Part shown: piece after piece, positions 1-12,351 of the stretch
How the letters are laid out: each line of letters starts with the position of its first letter
Position numbering within the stretch: the first letter of the stretch is position 1
NCBI GenBank assembly: GCA_947568835.1
Contig: OX387603.1
Coordinates: forward strand, 25,754,651 to 25,818,650
Direction: 5' to 3'
From: Protonemura montana
Taxonomy: Eukaryota; Arthropoda; Insecta; Plecoptera; Nemouridae
Length of the DNA stretch: 64,000 nucleotides
The notes under the pieces: model-generated
Database searches by the model: none
Seen by the model: only the letters and a program-made list of their open reading frames with translations
What the model was told of the DNA's origin: nothing
Program-made: the position numbers and the translations under genes

Positions 1-384
1 CCGTCCTCTGAGTTTAACACGACGGCTACTTATCGCAGTGTAGATAGGGGAGAGGGGACGTACATGCACGGCGTCGGAATTGCCAGGAGTTCTTCGACGC
101 CGCTTTCTCTAAGGAGATGTGTTTTTCTGGTGCCTCCGTCTTTTTTGGGACGCCGTTCTTGCGATAGTCGGGACTAATGCAGTCGTCGTCAGTGAAGGGT
201 CTGAATTTGTTCGCTGTAAATTCTCACATTTTTTTCCCTGCCAACGTCCCAAGCGGTTGGCCCTTGTTAAGTCCACCAGGTCACAGAAAGGCTGGACGAA
301 TGAGGTGCAAAAACGTGGCTCGTACGTTTAATGGAGTTCATTTGAACAAACAAGCTTGAAGTGCAATTGATTTGATTGATTCAT
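1..384. other. Non-coding stretch, no gene seen
   Basis: Short overlapping ORFs occur, but none has a recognisable domain, signal peptide or splice pattern. I see nothing beyond unique-looking sequence. Confidence 0.5.
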
Positions 385-771
385 TGCGTTTAACGACGCT
401 CTGTTTGACAACGTGCCCCGTGGCAATGGTCTAATGGCGCCGGTTAATTAGTACGTGCTGGTTAAGATGGTGTACCTAATTATGCCTTGAAGGAAAGGGT
501 CCCTCTGTTGCCGTCACGTAGCCTACTTCTGTCGAAGAGCACCAAAGGGACCACTAGCTTTACGTCCCTTCCGAATGGCGCGGACTCGAACAACAAGATT
601 CTCTAATAAATCCATGCTGCTGAGAGGTTTATAAGCTAGGCAATTGTTTATTTAACTAACTTCTAGCTGTGCATGATGGTCACCCATCCAAAACCTGACT
701 CAGCGCAGTGTTGCTTAACTACGGAGATCTCACTAGGACCGGTGTTTTCAACACGCCAAACCGTGTCGTGA
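385..771 (-). mobile_element. 5S-derived SINE, diverged full-length copy
   Basis: Read on the minus strand this copy runs from a diverged 5S rRNA-like head near 771 to the tail near 385 (plus-strand gtttaacgacgc). The head keeps GTTAAGCAACACTGCGCTGAG and a Box C-like GGGTGACC. The body shares the segments around the ACCAAAGGGACCAC and TCCATGCTG landmarks with the better copy at 19364-19795. It is more diverged than the other copies, so it is probably an old insertion. It carries no coding capacity. Confidence 0.75.
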
Positions 772-789
772 AAAATGTATTTATTTATT

Positions 790-1183
790 TATGGTGTTTA
801 ACGACGCACTGTTTTGACATCTGGCCATGCGGCACTGGTCTAATGGCGTTGGTAAATGAGTGAATGATGATGACCCGGAAACCCTGTGCCAGGACGTAGC
901 CTACTCCTGTCGAAGGGCACCAAGGGGACCACCGGCTTAACGTCCCTTCCGAAGGACGGTACAACGCGAACAACAGAATTCCTCCACAAATCCATGCTGT
1001 CGAGAGGTTGATAAGCAAGGCGAGTGAAGTTGCTGTACTAATTTTATCCCTCCAACCTCTCTCCCGAACAGAACTGGTCATGTGTATGATGGTCACCCAT
1101 CCAATACCTGACTCAGCGTAGTGTTGCTTAACTTTGGTGATCTCAAGAGAGCCGGTGTTTCCAACACACCAAACCGTTCGGTG
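790..1183 (-). mobile_element. 5S-derived SINE, near-complete copy
   Basis: A well-preserved minus-strand copy with a single 5S-like head (about 1085-1183) and the whole body and tail. It is preceded on the plus strand by a short (TTTA) tract, which corresponds to an A-rich 3' tail on the element's own strand. The adjacent older copy at 385-771 has the same orientation, so two insertions lie head to tail. The peptide readable across the body is a by-product of the repeat and recurs in other copies. Confidence 0.85.
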
Positions 1184-2344
1184 AAAAAATGTACATTTAC
1201 GCGTTTTTATTGTAATTTATTTACTAAATGTCCGTAACGCATTACACCATTGAAGTGTCCACCCCTGATGATCGGCGCTTTTTGCAGATTTTGGGGAAAA
1301 AACAGCGGCTCCAGTGATTAAGCTCCCATTTTTTCTAAAGCTGATTACGAATTCAACGCATCGTTTGCATCTAAAGCTGTAAAAATAGCAGACGCCAAGC
1401 GTTCGTTAATTAACCACGGCTTAGTTGATGTGAACTGGGTCAAAAGTTGACTAAGTACTTACATTATTCAATTATACTAGCGATTAGTGATCAAACTTTT
1501 CGTTTGCGATTGGCATTACCGCGTGTCATTGCAGTAGCCATGGTAATATCAAACAAACTTGTAATTAAACTGATCCCTGGGACAAAAAGGTAGCTAAATG
1601 GAAGCTTTAATAGCAACAAAAAACCGACGACCTTTTACTACAACATAATTCAAACAGATCTAGGCGCATGTGTACCGAGACTAAGACACTAATAACATAT
1701 GCAGAAAGAAGTATTTTACCAGCGCCTTCTAGATGGGCCTTCTAAAGCTGACGCGAGCACCGCCTTGTGGATCGCGTCGAACCGGGAATTGAAAGCGTCT
1801 TGAAACACCAGCCCGGGCATTGCCACCGAATTTGAAGTTCAAAGACCATTCATGACAACTTTGCTTTAGGTGCTAAGCACCTTACAAATGATTTCCTGAT
1901 CATGGGAAATCTGTTTGATAAGTGTTCTTTGAGTTAATGAGTTTCTTGGCAAAATAGGCGATACAGTTCTCTAGAAACCGGTTTTGATAATCATACACAC
2001 GCTATTAGAGAAGAGGAAATATATGAAAATAAAAATACTTCTTTGAGTTCAATAATTGCGCTGACAAAGAGACGATAGCATAATGATGTAATGAAATGAT
2101 AATATTTTATCAAAATCTTTGCGGTTTTGCTTTGTTCTTTCCTGGAAACAATGTCTCTGGTAAGAATTTGAGTATTCATCTTCAGACAAAAGACGGTAAG
2201 AAATTATAACGTTTTACTCGGGAAAGTAATAACTCTTTGACGTTGACAGCCGACCTTTTTGCCATAAAAACCCACAAGCATAACGATATACCTCACCATG
2301 TCTAACATGGCCGCTTTGACACCAAAATGTCAGCCATTCGGAAA
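1184..2344. other. AT-rich non-coding stretch
   Basis: No exon, RNA gene or recognisable repeat was identified. The sequence is AT-rich and lacks long ORFs. Confidence 0.45.
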
Positions 2345-2410
2345 ACCCTCTCCACGCCTTACCAAGACCCTCTACGGGACTCGAACCAACGACCCCTCGC
2401 GACGAGGACG
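2345..2410 (-). repeat. tRNA-like T-arm fragment
   Basis: The minus strand contains GGTTCGAGTCC, a Box B / T-loop match, after a GC-rich stem-like stretch. No matching Box A or acceptor stem was found, so this is at best the 3' half of a tRNA-derived SINE. A polypyrimidine run of mainly C follows at 2466-2495 on the plus strand. Confidence 0.3.
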
Positions 2411-2699
2411 AGATAATGGAGAGCCTTGCGATGTTAACACGTAAAAGGGGCGGGCCAACAAGCTGCCCCCCCCCCCCTCTACCCCCCACCCCATGTATAT
2501 GCACTATATTATCTCTCTTATGTGAGAGAATAGCGGTACATACATCATATATGTTTTACATATCCATGAAACCTATAATACAAACTCTGCCGTGTATATA
2601 CGGGGCCGTGGGATGCAAACTCGGTGGACACTTAAGATGGTAGGTTAGATTTATGTGGGCGAAGCCCATTTGTTCAAATGTTTTAGCGAACAAAAAAAC

Positions 2700-3100
2700 C
2701 TACTGACAAACTGATTAAACCGACAAAAATTGACTTAGCTACTAGGTGGAGTCACCATCTCATTGAGAATGAAGAAATTTAGTATTTAATCAATCAAGTA
2801 GACATGAGTCTAAAAACCATCATAATTTTAATATCGTTGTTTTTCGCAAATCACTCGCGTTCGAGACAGAATTACTTTAAATAATCTTCATTGATGCTTA
2901 ACTCAACAATTGATGTAATTTTTTTATATTTTGAGTCGTGATTAAATTAATTTTTTAGATAAAATGATACGGCCGCAAGAGCCATTGGGTGGCAGCTAGC
3001 AATTTTACATGTTGCCAGCTCGTTTGTGCCACAGAACATTTGGCATTGACTCTGAGACTAAAACCAATGACCAAACCGATGTAAAACCAATGGCGGAACA
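2700..3100. repeat. Dispersed repeat, related to 35985-36185 and to the 50.9-kb satellite
   Basis: Three blocks are shared with other places in the window. CTACTAGGTG.AGTCACC recurs near 36017. The motif AAGTAGACATGAGTCTAAAAA (2798-2818) recurs near 37772, 50313 and 52864. The block GTTGCCAGCTCGTTTG followed by an imperfect TGACTCTGA.ACTAAA module resembles the start of the 53-bp satellite at 50966. This looks like a composite of old non-autonomous elements. No coding capacity is visible. Confidence 0.55.
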
Positions 3101-3890
3101 CATTTGAGGTTCAATTGACCCTAGAGATCCTAGTGCCACGTCTTATGCTTTCTCAGCTTTCTTTTAACCATGTTCTATAAGCAGATTGTTTCTTGGATCG
3201 TTCGTTAAAACGTCCTCACATCCTCCCATCGCGTATCTCAATAAATAAAAGAATATACGTGCGACAGGGCTATGAATAACCTACACACAGCTACTTTATT
3301 TTGTGCGGAAAAATTGTGCGTAAACGCATCGAAAGAATTTGAATCACAAAGCCGCTACGCACATTGCGAATAGCTACGCATTTTTTTATTCGTAAATTTA
3401 CTCACACTACGTGCGTAGAGGACGCAATAGCCAAGTCGGACCCCAATATCCGTTTTTTTCAAAGTATTTTACGTCCTCCACGGCCCCCTTGTTACGCAGA
3501 TTCCTGCGCTTGTTCGACGTTTTATTTTTTTCCCCTTGTTGTCCACACGTCGGCATTCCACAGGGCGGTGCAATTAGGGGGCAGCTGTCGACGCCGACCG
3601 CTGGGGGCGCCCGCGTCGAGTGCATAGATCAGACTTAAGGAGGTCGTGCCGCATTACGTATTGCCGGCGCGCACTCAATAAATACGGGGATGAAAAAGTT
3701 TTGCGGCGGCGGTGAAATTTATAGTAAACGTGCATGTCGCGGTGTAAATCATAACGCGCTGGGGGTCGGCGTCGTGGCGGCTGGAGGCGTTTAGCGGCTT
3801 TCGTCGCCGCGGAGGATTAGGGCGAGTTTGACGGATCGGCGCTGTGTCAGTGGGGGGGAGGAATTCCTGGACAAAGCGAATACAAACTGT
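3101..3890. other. Non-coding stretch with GC-rich block at 3470-3840
   Basis: The second half is rich in CpG and contains CACGGCC at 3479. Overlapping short ORFs on both strands have no domain match that I recognise. It may be a regulatory or CpG-dense region, but nothing in the sequence proves this. Confidence 0.35.
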
Positions 3891-3892
3891 CT

Positions 3893-4350
3893 ACCGAACG
3901 GTTTTGAGCTGGAGCAGAGGTCATTTTGAGATCACCGAAGTTAAACAACAGTGCGCTGGGTCAGGTATTAAAGTGACCACCAAACGGCTAGCTGGTGTGT
4001 TAGATTCAATGGTACTCGTGAGATTATCAAAGTTAAGCAACATTGCTATAGATCAAGTATTGGGTGGGTGATCATCGTATTCCTTACCAGTTCTGCATGG
4101 AGAGAGGTTGAAGGGATTTTAGTTCCTCACCATGCTTATCAAATCTCGACTGCATGGATTTGTGGAGAAATACTGTTGTCATATCGGTAGTTTTTTTAAA
4201 AGGAGAAATCTACGTGCAAACAGCAGGTTACTTTTCCTCCCTTCTAGGCTAGGTAACTATCCTCTACTCATTAACTGACCCCATCATACCAGTGCCACAA
4301 CGTTCCCTGTCCACACGACAGTGCGTCGTCAAACACAACAATTCAATCAA
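3893..4350 (+). mobile_element. 5S-derived SINE, diverged, two heads
   Basis: Two 5S-like heads follow each other. The first (3893-3983) keeps GAGATCACCGAAGTTAAACAAC. The second (about 3984-4090) keeps AAGTTAAGCAACATTGC and TTGGGTGGGTGA. A strongly diverged body and the tail GTGCGTCGTCAAACACAACA follow. Divergence between the heads suggests that head duplication is an old property of the family. Confidence 0.75.
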
Positions 4351-7216
4351 ACGGTTTGCATTTGTCTGACTATCAGCCAAGGGAGGCGACATGGAAAATG
4401 CCACCATGCGACTGTCATGTCATGACCCGGAGGGGAACAGACTTAATCCCCGAGAGAGATTATTCGCGAGTCGTACTTGCAAGAGAGAAAAACGGGCTCG
4501 CAGCTTTGCGAAAGGAATTCCAATATTTTTAATCAAATAACGCGAACGAGATATCTCCCAACAATGCGCGCGCAACCTTCAATGCATTGTCGAGACGGAA
4601 CGATGCGTCCCATTTGCTCTCGATCGACGGCTGGAAACAAGAAATCCACCAGGCAGTGCACGCTGCAGTACAAGAAACCGATTCGGAAACCCGAGTGCAT
4701 CATATATACGTGGAAACCAAACAAAACACGAGACGACTGAAAAGACAAATGAAAAGAGCAGCCCGAATAGGTTCTCCATTCACTGCATAAGGCACTTTTA
4801 ACGGAATTTGTTGTATCAAGTCATCTCCTCTTACCGTTCAGATGTCTCTATCCAATCCGTATACACGTCGCAATGCTCGCTCTCTCTGTCTGGCACACAT
4901 ATATACACACACACACACGGTCTCTACACACGCTCCGTCTTTTGTCTGGAAACCTTGCTTGGACCAATTTTGCATTCAGCGCTCGCGTCGGCAGCATTCT
5001 TCAACTAACTCTCTCTCTCGACGGCGCACTCCATGTTTCTCCAGTATAACCCCCTTCCCCCTTTACAGCCTCCCTCTTCCCCGTGGATGACGCGAGTGTG
5101 GGTTAGAGCCCTAACGGTTGGTTAAAACTGCCTGCTTAGAGCCACTTAGAAATGAGGTCACTTCATGCGGTAGCGCGCATAATATGGGACCCACTGACGT
5201 TTATGATTCGCTCAGCAAAATATGTCTCTTCATAATTTTTAAGCGGATTTTTTCTTGTGAAACATAAAATTTCTTTCAAACGCGGTTTCAACTCGGTTCA
5301 CGCGTTGAACACGTATGCGGTAATCGCTCTGCGCTTGCTTGAACAACGATTCGTACACAGTTTTATGCGCGTTTAATTGTTTGGTTTCACGGCCCCTTTT
5401 ATCGCGCGTTCTGATCCTCAGCTAACTGCCAATTATTTGCGCCCCCTTGGTTCTCGATGGTACGCGAAGCGTGTGCGGCAAGCGCTTTCACCACCTGAAC
5501 CTTGCAGCAATTAGGCAGACTCTAACTACAATACTTACTTGGATAGCGGTGAAATTATGCTATGCAATACTCATTTCAGATGGTACCAGTGTTTTCTGGG
5601 TCAGTTTTACAAAATTCTATTGCTCACAGATGCGATTCAAACTCATAGAAACATCTAAATTTCAATGAATATGATCAAACGTCACCACATTACTTCAACT
5701 CCCATTGTAACTAGAAATCACAAAAGAAGTTAAAACCACGGAACTTAGAATAAAAGTAAGGTTTAATAAAATCTTTACATTGCCCTAAAGCAGCGGCGTG
5801 TTTGAAACGCCTCTAAGATCTTATTCCACGGCTTGCTTTGCCCATTCAGACAAGTAGTTTGATAGCAAAGCTCGCCATGCCACGTCAACATCACGGCCAG
5901 TGCGACGCCATCGAAAGCACCCGCCATTAGCAGACAAAGATGGACGCGGTATCCTGATAAAGAGCGCGATCTGCACTCTGAAACGCGAAACAAAACACAA
6001 ACAGAACAAGCGAATTAATAATGATGAGCGCTGGGCAATCACACAAACGCATTTCGCTTTTGTTTCCGAACTCGCTGTGCACGGCGTCATTGAATCCGGC
6101 ATTCATTTGATCTCTAACTAATTGTGCATGCCGTGTTACCGAGTCGCACTGCACTCGTTTTCCGTTCGGCGTTCATAGTGGTGCGCCAAGCGGGGAAACG
6201 GCGAGGTAACTTCCCCCTGGCTTTTTGAAACGAATGAATAAATGCATTTGTGATAGGTTATTTCATCGCTTATTCAGCGCCTTCGCTATCTCTGACAGCC
6301 TGGCATTCATCTCAGTCTTTCAATATCAAAGCTGAAACTACATACAGAAAAATAACAGCAAAATACAGTAAAAATACAAATAAAATACAGTGAAATATAG
6401 TTGAAAGTAAACAAGGCTCATATTTGAGATGAGTGTTTGCCTGAGCAAGAAAGTTCAATCTCAGCCCTTAATGATGACGTTGCCAACACAAGTACATACA
6501 GAAAAATGTTTTCATAACTTTTGTTCGAGTGAATTTTAAGTGACATAAAACTGTCACCATTAAAAGTATGACTCACCGTCGCCGTGTAAATCCCGCGCAC
6601 CTCATCACGGCTTCCCCGATAGACGCTAGCACTGCGGCGGAGACGCATCACGCCCAATTAGCTCAAGGTTAGAACAAAGCGGCCCGACAGCCGATAGCGA
6701 GCACGGCACGCTTGATCCAATTAGTTCCAGGTGCGCCCGCTGCCGCGACGAGCGCTCTCAAATCAATTAGCAGATCACCGAGGAAACAGCCGAGACTTGT
6801 TCACGGCTCCTGGTGGTCGTACGCGTGCGCTTTACCGCCGAGATGAGGTTGTGAACGCGTGAGCAGAGCCCCTTGGAAGACACGCTCCACGGGGCGCATC
6901 TTTGCCAACTTCTCCCAACTTCTTCGCGTCGACTTTGCGTTGCTTTGTCTGCGTCGTGCGCCGCGCACTGCCTCGTGGAAACATGAAAGTTTGCCAACGT
7001 GGAATAATTCGAGTATGATTATTACTTATTACTTATAAGACATGGAAGCGTTATTCGAAAGCGTTTATTGCCGCAGTTCCCGTGTTCGCCGCATCGCCTA
7101 TAATAGACTCGAGTGCTTTCGCGAACCACCCCGTTTTTCACGCCGTTTTTTCGAGTTTCTCTCGAATTTCCACTTACGAGGAAATGTAACGGTCTCACAG
7201 CCCAATATCATGAAGA
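4351..7216. other. Non-coding stretch
   Basis: I see no exon with flanking splice sites and a recognisable protein. There is a short AC dinucleotide tract near 4902-4918, and CACGGCC motifs at 5388 and 5892. The region around 6580-6990 is GC-richer and dense in CACGGCN near-matches, but has no gene-like feature. Confidence 0.4.
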
Positions 7217-7562
7217 GTTCCATGGGTATCCATCATACACATGACCAGTTCTGTTCGGGAGAGAGGTTGGAGGAATGAAAGTTAGTACAGAAACTTCATT
7301 CGTCTTCCTTATCAACCTCTCGACAGCATGGATTTGTGGAGGAATCCTGCTGTTCGCGTTGTACCGTCCTTCGGAAGAAACGTTAAGCCAGTGGTCCCCT
7401 TGGTGCTCTTCGACAGTAGTAGGCTACGTGCCGGCATCTGGTTTCCCCTCCTCCCTTCTAGGCTAGGTTAGGTACATCCTCATCCTCATCATTCACCGAC
7501 GCCATTAGACCAGTGCCGCATGGCCAGATGTCAAAACAGTGCGTCGTTAAACACCACAAATC
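7217..7562 (+). mobile_element. 5S-derived SINE, 5'-truncated head
   Basis: The copy begins inside the 5S-like head, at the part after Box C (CATCATACACATGACCAG), and then has the complete body and tail ending GTGCGTCGTTAAACACCACAAA. The loss of the 5' end fits incomplete reverse transcription. The 63-residue ORF inside it is part of the repeat and recurs at 17689, 19494 and 32954 (minus). Confidence 0.85.
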
Positions 7563-7976
7563 AACGAAGAGTTCAACTTGCCGTTTCACAGTTTCGCAAT
7601 ATCGGTGCCACCCCGTGGTTCAATTCAGAAGTTCAGACGCTAGCGTCAATTGCAGGTAATTCAAACACCACCTCCTTTATGCAGATTTGACTGCCCTTCG
7701 TTTCTAGGCTGTCGTGAAATGCAGTTTAGCGCTGCTGAATGCACTCGGCCACCGCTTGTACTTGGTATGCAGGTCGCTTTCGTGAACGCAGTGATCGCAG
7801 CCAATTGCGACCCAAGAAGCCGTGGTGGATACGAACAAAACGTCGACTCCAGTCAGGAACAAATTCAAATCGCCGCTGCAGCCAGCTTCGAGGTGGCGCT
7901 GACCGCTGTGAATACTTGATCGTGTTCGGGCACGGCAGTGTTCAATTGCTCTGGTCACGAGGCCTGGTTACAAGCC

Positions 7977-7990
7977 GTTGCCTAGGAGAC
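7977..7990. promoter_or_regulatory. RFX X-box-like site
   Basis: GTTGCCTAGGAGAC fits the bipartite RFX consensus (GTNRCC, short spacer, RGNNAC) with one weak position in the right half. The assignment is by motif only. Confidence 0.35.
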
Positions 7991-9389
7991 GGAAAGGTCG
8001 CAAACCACGTTCTAAGCTAGCCTAGCAAAAACCCACATGCAAATTGGGGCCGATTTCGAGGCTAATTCGTCTGGATGCCGCTAGGAGCGCAGTGAGAGTT
8101 GAAACGATTTCTTCCTGTTTTCAAGAAATTATAGGGACTCACTGGGCTATAATTCGGTATCACATGGCCGTACAGCCGTGTGCCGGCAACGTCAAGAAGA
8201 CACGGTCTGCTTGATTCGCTCACCAACGATGATCGATCAAGTCAGCCGGGATTCGAAGTTCGAGTTCTCGCATTCTCCCCGACTTGAATTTGTTTCTTCC
8301 ATTAGGATAGTGAAGCCCCTTCCCAATGGATGCTGTTGCTGCTGTCCGCCGTTTTGCATGGAAACCGCGAGGCTGTGACCTTGAGCGTTTGCCAACTCTG
8401 CGTGCGACGACCCACGCCGAAGCGTTTTTACGAAGCACTTTCGTCTGACAGCAAGAATTAGAGGGCGAGCTAGAAAGAAATTGCAACAGCGCATGCCTGC
8501 GAGATTGCTAAATTCTTAGAGCAAATGATATACAATTGGATTCTCGAAGAAAGCACCGATGTAAAATTACATAAGACATTTATCTCTGTGAGCTAGCAGC
8601 GAAAAGCATTGGATAAATGTAAGAATTAGGCCGAGGCTTACAGTAGATAAAAAAAATCGGAAACGGTCGCAAAGGATTTCTTTCTATTTCCAAATGTCCG
8701 TGTTATACTAGGTCTCCAAGAAGCCATGTATTATTGTGTCCCAGCCCATTGTGTCCAGAAGGCAGTGACAAAGAGTCTGGACCCGTAGCTACGTGCATGG
8801 ATGCACCAGCGGCAGCTTTAATGCTTAAAGCTGGGGCTGGTATCTCACCCACGGCCGGGTAGATTCGGCGTGAATTAAACATGGCGGCTGTCAAGACTGG
8901 AAACCGACTAGCGCTACACTCACACAAACACACAGACATACAAACAACCACAACCTTCCAAAACCCCCCACGCCCTTAACCTCTGCTCGGTAAACTGATT
9001 ATTTGCATTTCCGATAAAATTACCGACAGACAATGTTAACGCCGCCTAAGAGCACTAAACAACGTTACTATACAACGAGCAACGTTAAGACCCCCAAACG
9101 CCTCCCCCCCATCGCCGTCTCAACCACGGAACACAATCCACCTCGAACTTAATTTAGTTGCATTACGCGCACCCCGGCGAACACGCGCACTAGAATCACA
9201 TGCATTGTTAAGTTTCATTGTTTAAACTCGATTGTCGGCCCGGCTGCGTTTGAGTATCAATGTTGCCGCGCTCATTGTCGGCGCCCGCCAGCTAGAGAGG
9301 GCGGTGGATTAAATGCACGGCGGCTAGCGCGTTGCTTAGGCCAACTCGCCGTTGTCTGGGGCGACGGGCTAACGGCCAATCTGAGCACC

Positions 9390-9403
9390 GTCTCCATGGC
9401 AAC
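9390..9403. promoter_or_regulatory. RFX X-box-like site
   Basis: GTCTCCATGGCAAC is close to the classical X-box (GTYNCC AT RGYAAC) with both half-sites intact. It sits in the CpG-rich block at 9.1-9.6 kb. Confidence 0.45.
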
Positions 9404-10349
9404 GAAGCCGCCTGTTAAATCGAGTCGGTTTTAGTCTGATTGAATCGGCAGCGCGGCCCGTCTTGTTTAATTAATGCTTTCATTACGGATGCGTCGATTG
9501 TTTATTTTTAGTGGGGCTGTGGTCGGCCATTTTGTGGCCGTCACGAGGCGGCCGAGTGGGTCCCGCGGATCGTTTCGACGCGGCCGAAACTGCCGAGACA
9601 GACAGATGGCTTCTACGGGGCTTTGCCCGAGCCATGTTGCGGTGATAGAACGCCCTCCCTGCCCCCCTCCCCACCCAAGTTACACCACAAACAGATAGCT
9701 TCTGTTTTCCCTGATCGTCATTGCTTTCTCAAAATTGTCCCCACATATTTCTTTTGTGACCACATTGACGGGTAAAGGGGGGAAGAGGGTGCCTCCAGCA
9801 ATTCCAAGTTTTTCGATTTTGAAAGACGGCTCGGTGAAATGCGACACACAACACCGCCTTCTGTATGTGTGCGTGCGTGCGTGTGTGTGTGTGTGGCAAT
9901 TTCGATCATGTCTCGGATAAACGCGATGATTGGCTCATTTCTCCTCCGCTACGTCTTTGTCTCACGACACGCAAATCTGTCGTCAGTTTCGCGCGTCGCG
10001 TTGCAGATGTTTTGCACGCGCGCGATCTGAGCGGCGGAGACCCCCGGCCCCTGCGCCGCGCCCCAAAGCCTCGTTGAGACAGCTGATAGTAAATCACCGG
10101 GCCGTTTAGCCCGGGCGCTCCTTCTCTCCAGGCCTCTTTTCGCCGTCTACTTCGATTAGACATACACACACATTGCTTTAGTGCGGGGCGCTCTCATATC
10201 GGTGAGATCCACCGCAATAACTGAAGCGATTGAACTATTTACATTATTGGCCTACGTTTATTTTGGATATTGAAGTAATTATGACCAAAAACAATAAGCT
10301 TGGGCATTTCATTCTTAATTCTGGGCTAGTAACCAAGTAATTGATGTAA

Positions 10350-10900
10350 CTAGATTCATTTCAATTCAATTCAATTCAATAATATATTTATTTCATTGTA
10401 CAATATACATAGATATTAGGTACACACTCCTTAGTTCAAGGTATAGTCTAAAAAATACACTTGTGAGTATAGAAATTCGTCTGTTTTGTTAAATGTACAG
10501 GTTCCTTCGCTTTATATTATATTATATACATTTTATACAGTCACATTTTTTCCTGTTCCTATATTCGTCTAAGTCGTAAAAACAGTTATCAATTAAAAAA
10601 CGTTTCGTCATATTTTTAAAATTATCTCTATCACCCGACTTTTCCTTCAGACACCTCGGCAGGCTGTTGTAGAGGGCTGCCCCCGCGTATGAGGCGTTTT
10701 GTCTTGATATTTTTAGTTTTACATTTTCGGATGTCCTGATTTCTTTATTTCTTGTATTTTTATCGTGGACTTCTTGCGTCTTCGTGAAGGTTTCAGGGTT
10801 GTCGATTACGAATAACAGCACTTCTAATATGTATAGTGATGTCACCGTCAGGATGCTTAGTTCCTTGAAGATCTTCCTGCAGGAGTCCCAATGGAGATAC
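10350..10900 (-). pseudogene. LINE (non-LTR retrotransposon) 3' end, truncated
   Basis: The minus-strand reading frame ending at 10522 shows the typical C-terminal tail of arthropod LINE reverse transcriptase polyproteins. It starts with a CRKIFKELSILT-like block followed by SLYILEVLLFV, then an HDKNTRNK motif, SYAGAALYNSLP, and a basic C-terminus. The catalytic YXDD part and the endonuclease are missing, so this is a 5'-truncated copy. Downstream on the same strand lie an AATAAA-like stretch and a terminal TTGAA tandem tract (10355-10382 on the plus strand), which is typical of LINE 3' ends. The clade is likely Jockey, CR1 or a relative, but I cannot decide. Confidence 0.8.
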
Positions 10901-10926
10901 CAATGGGTGAATATTTCATACCACAA

Positions 10927-12183
10927 CTAGGCTAGTTTGATGCACCAGCAGTGGAAATGGCTCCTCCATTAGAAAGGCGGAGAAAAAATGATGCAAATTA
11001 TGTGATCCACGGCCTTATTTCCAGACATTTCTAAAAAAGCGAACGAATTTAAATTATTTCTGTCCGTCATACATACACGGCCTTGTGGTTTTCTCTTCCT
11101 CGCACAATACAGACTACACTAGCGCCGCGCGTGGCGGCTTCAACGTATCGATGCGTCGTCACCGCCTTGGTGAAATCCGATAACAAGAACACGGCTTTCG
11201 AGTGCAATCGACAAGGCGGTGAGAACGCCGAACGCAAACACCTAGCGGTCGATCCGATATCCGCACGCAGAGGCGATGTACTCTTCCATTTCCGCCAACC
11301 GAGTGTGACGTCATGGGGGGTGTCCTGGGAGGATAATTCCGACGGCGATTGTGGCTCATAATGTACTTCGTCCACCCGGCCTCGCTGGGTATGATTTTCC
11401 TTTTTTACCTCCTTTAGAGTTCTCGTTGTGACGTCCCCCCCCCCCTCCCACCCATTCCATGCGAGTTTGTTTGTGTTTGCAGCTGACAGTTTATTTTCGG
11501 GGTTTTCCTAGACCGCTGTCCCCCCCTGTTAAACACGGCCGACATGATGTGTCCATCGACCTCGTCTTTTTCTCCACCATCGCCGACGACGACGACGCCG
11601 AAATAACGCCACCAAATGCCGAGTAAATAGAATCACTTGTCCACTTTGTCCACCTGTCTGTCGTGTCCGTGCGGTCGCTGAGCAAACAGCGCACCCCGTG
11701 GCGAGATATGTAACGATGCCGATGATTGTGTGCAAACACCTCTCGAGCCGAATTATCCGCAAGCCGTTGTCTTCAGGAGGGTGTGGGAGGGAATGTGTTG
11801 ACTCAGGCATGGTCGCGCGTATGCCGCCACGATTTGTTATTCCTTGCCCGCCCCGCGTCGAGCGTCTTTTGTCCGCCACAAGGCAAACACTCTTGCCACC
11901 GCCTTCGTGATCCATAACAATCGGGCTTGATTTTCTTTTTTTAACAATCGTGCTTAATTTTCTAGAAGGCCGGGCGCATAACATCCGCAAGGTGGTGTCT
12001 GTCACAATAAAATAAGTGTGGTGAAAGGGGGCCTTGGAATTTAGTGAAAATGTTGTGATAAGAAGTGAATTGTGTTGATGTTGATTTATGTAATGGAAGA
12101 AAATAACGTGAAGCTCTTGACAATCAAGCAAGAAAACAATTTTATATTTCTTCTATAGTATTTCTTAAGCCTTCTAGTAGTTC
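10927..12183. other. Non-coding stretch
   Basis: It contains CACGGCC at 11008, 11076 and 11534, and a palindromic CRE (TGACGTCA) at 11306-11313. A 200-codon open frame on the minus strand (11529-12131) has no recognisable domain and ends in an arginine-rich low-complexity tail. I do not call it a gene. Confidence 0.4.
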
Positions 12184-12351
12184 GTAGTGACAGATAGCTC
12201 CAAAGAAGTTGGAGACGAGCGGATCAAATTAAAGTCTTTCACTGCAGTGACGTCGGCAGTGACGTTCGTAGTGACAGATAGCTCCAAAGAAGTTGGAGAC
12301 GAGCGGATCAAATTAAAGTCTTTCACTGCAGTGACGTCGGAAGGGAATGTC
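12184..12351. repeat. Tandem duplication, 84-bp unit, two copies
   Basis: GTAGTGACAGATAGCTCC begins at 12184 and again at 12268. The two copies are almost identical until the second is interrupted near 12340. Each unit contains a CACTGCAGTGACGTCGG segment with a CRE half-site. The near-identity implies a recent duplication. Confidence 0.85.

Larger units (their letters stand above)
7563..10349. other. Non-coding stretch with GC-rich block at 9140-9620
   Basis: No coding exon was recognised. The stretch contains an X-box at 7977 and another at 9390, a YY1/Pho-like ATGGCGGC at 8881, CACGGCC at 8850 and a GT microsatellite near 9863-9895. The 9.1-9.6 kb part is CpG-rich. The combination is compatible with regulatory DNA, but this is inference. 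Confidence 0.4.

Noticed and set aside
7275..7466. Recurring 63-residue peptide beginning MKVST (also 17689, 19494 and on minus 32954)
   Set aside because: It is the SINE body read in one frame. The repeat is non-coding and other copies carry stops and frameshifts.
11529..12131. 200-codon open frame on the minus strand
   Set aside because: No domain, low-complexity Arg-rich end, no splice or promoter context, overlapping frames on the other strand.
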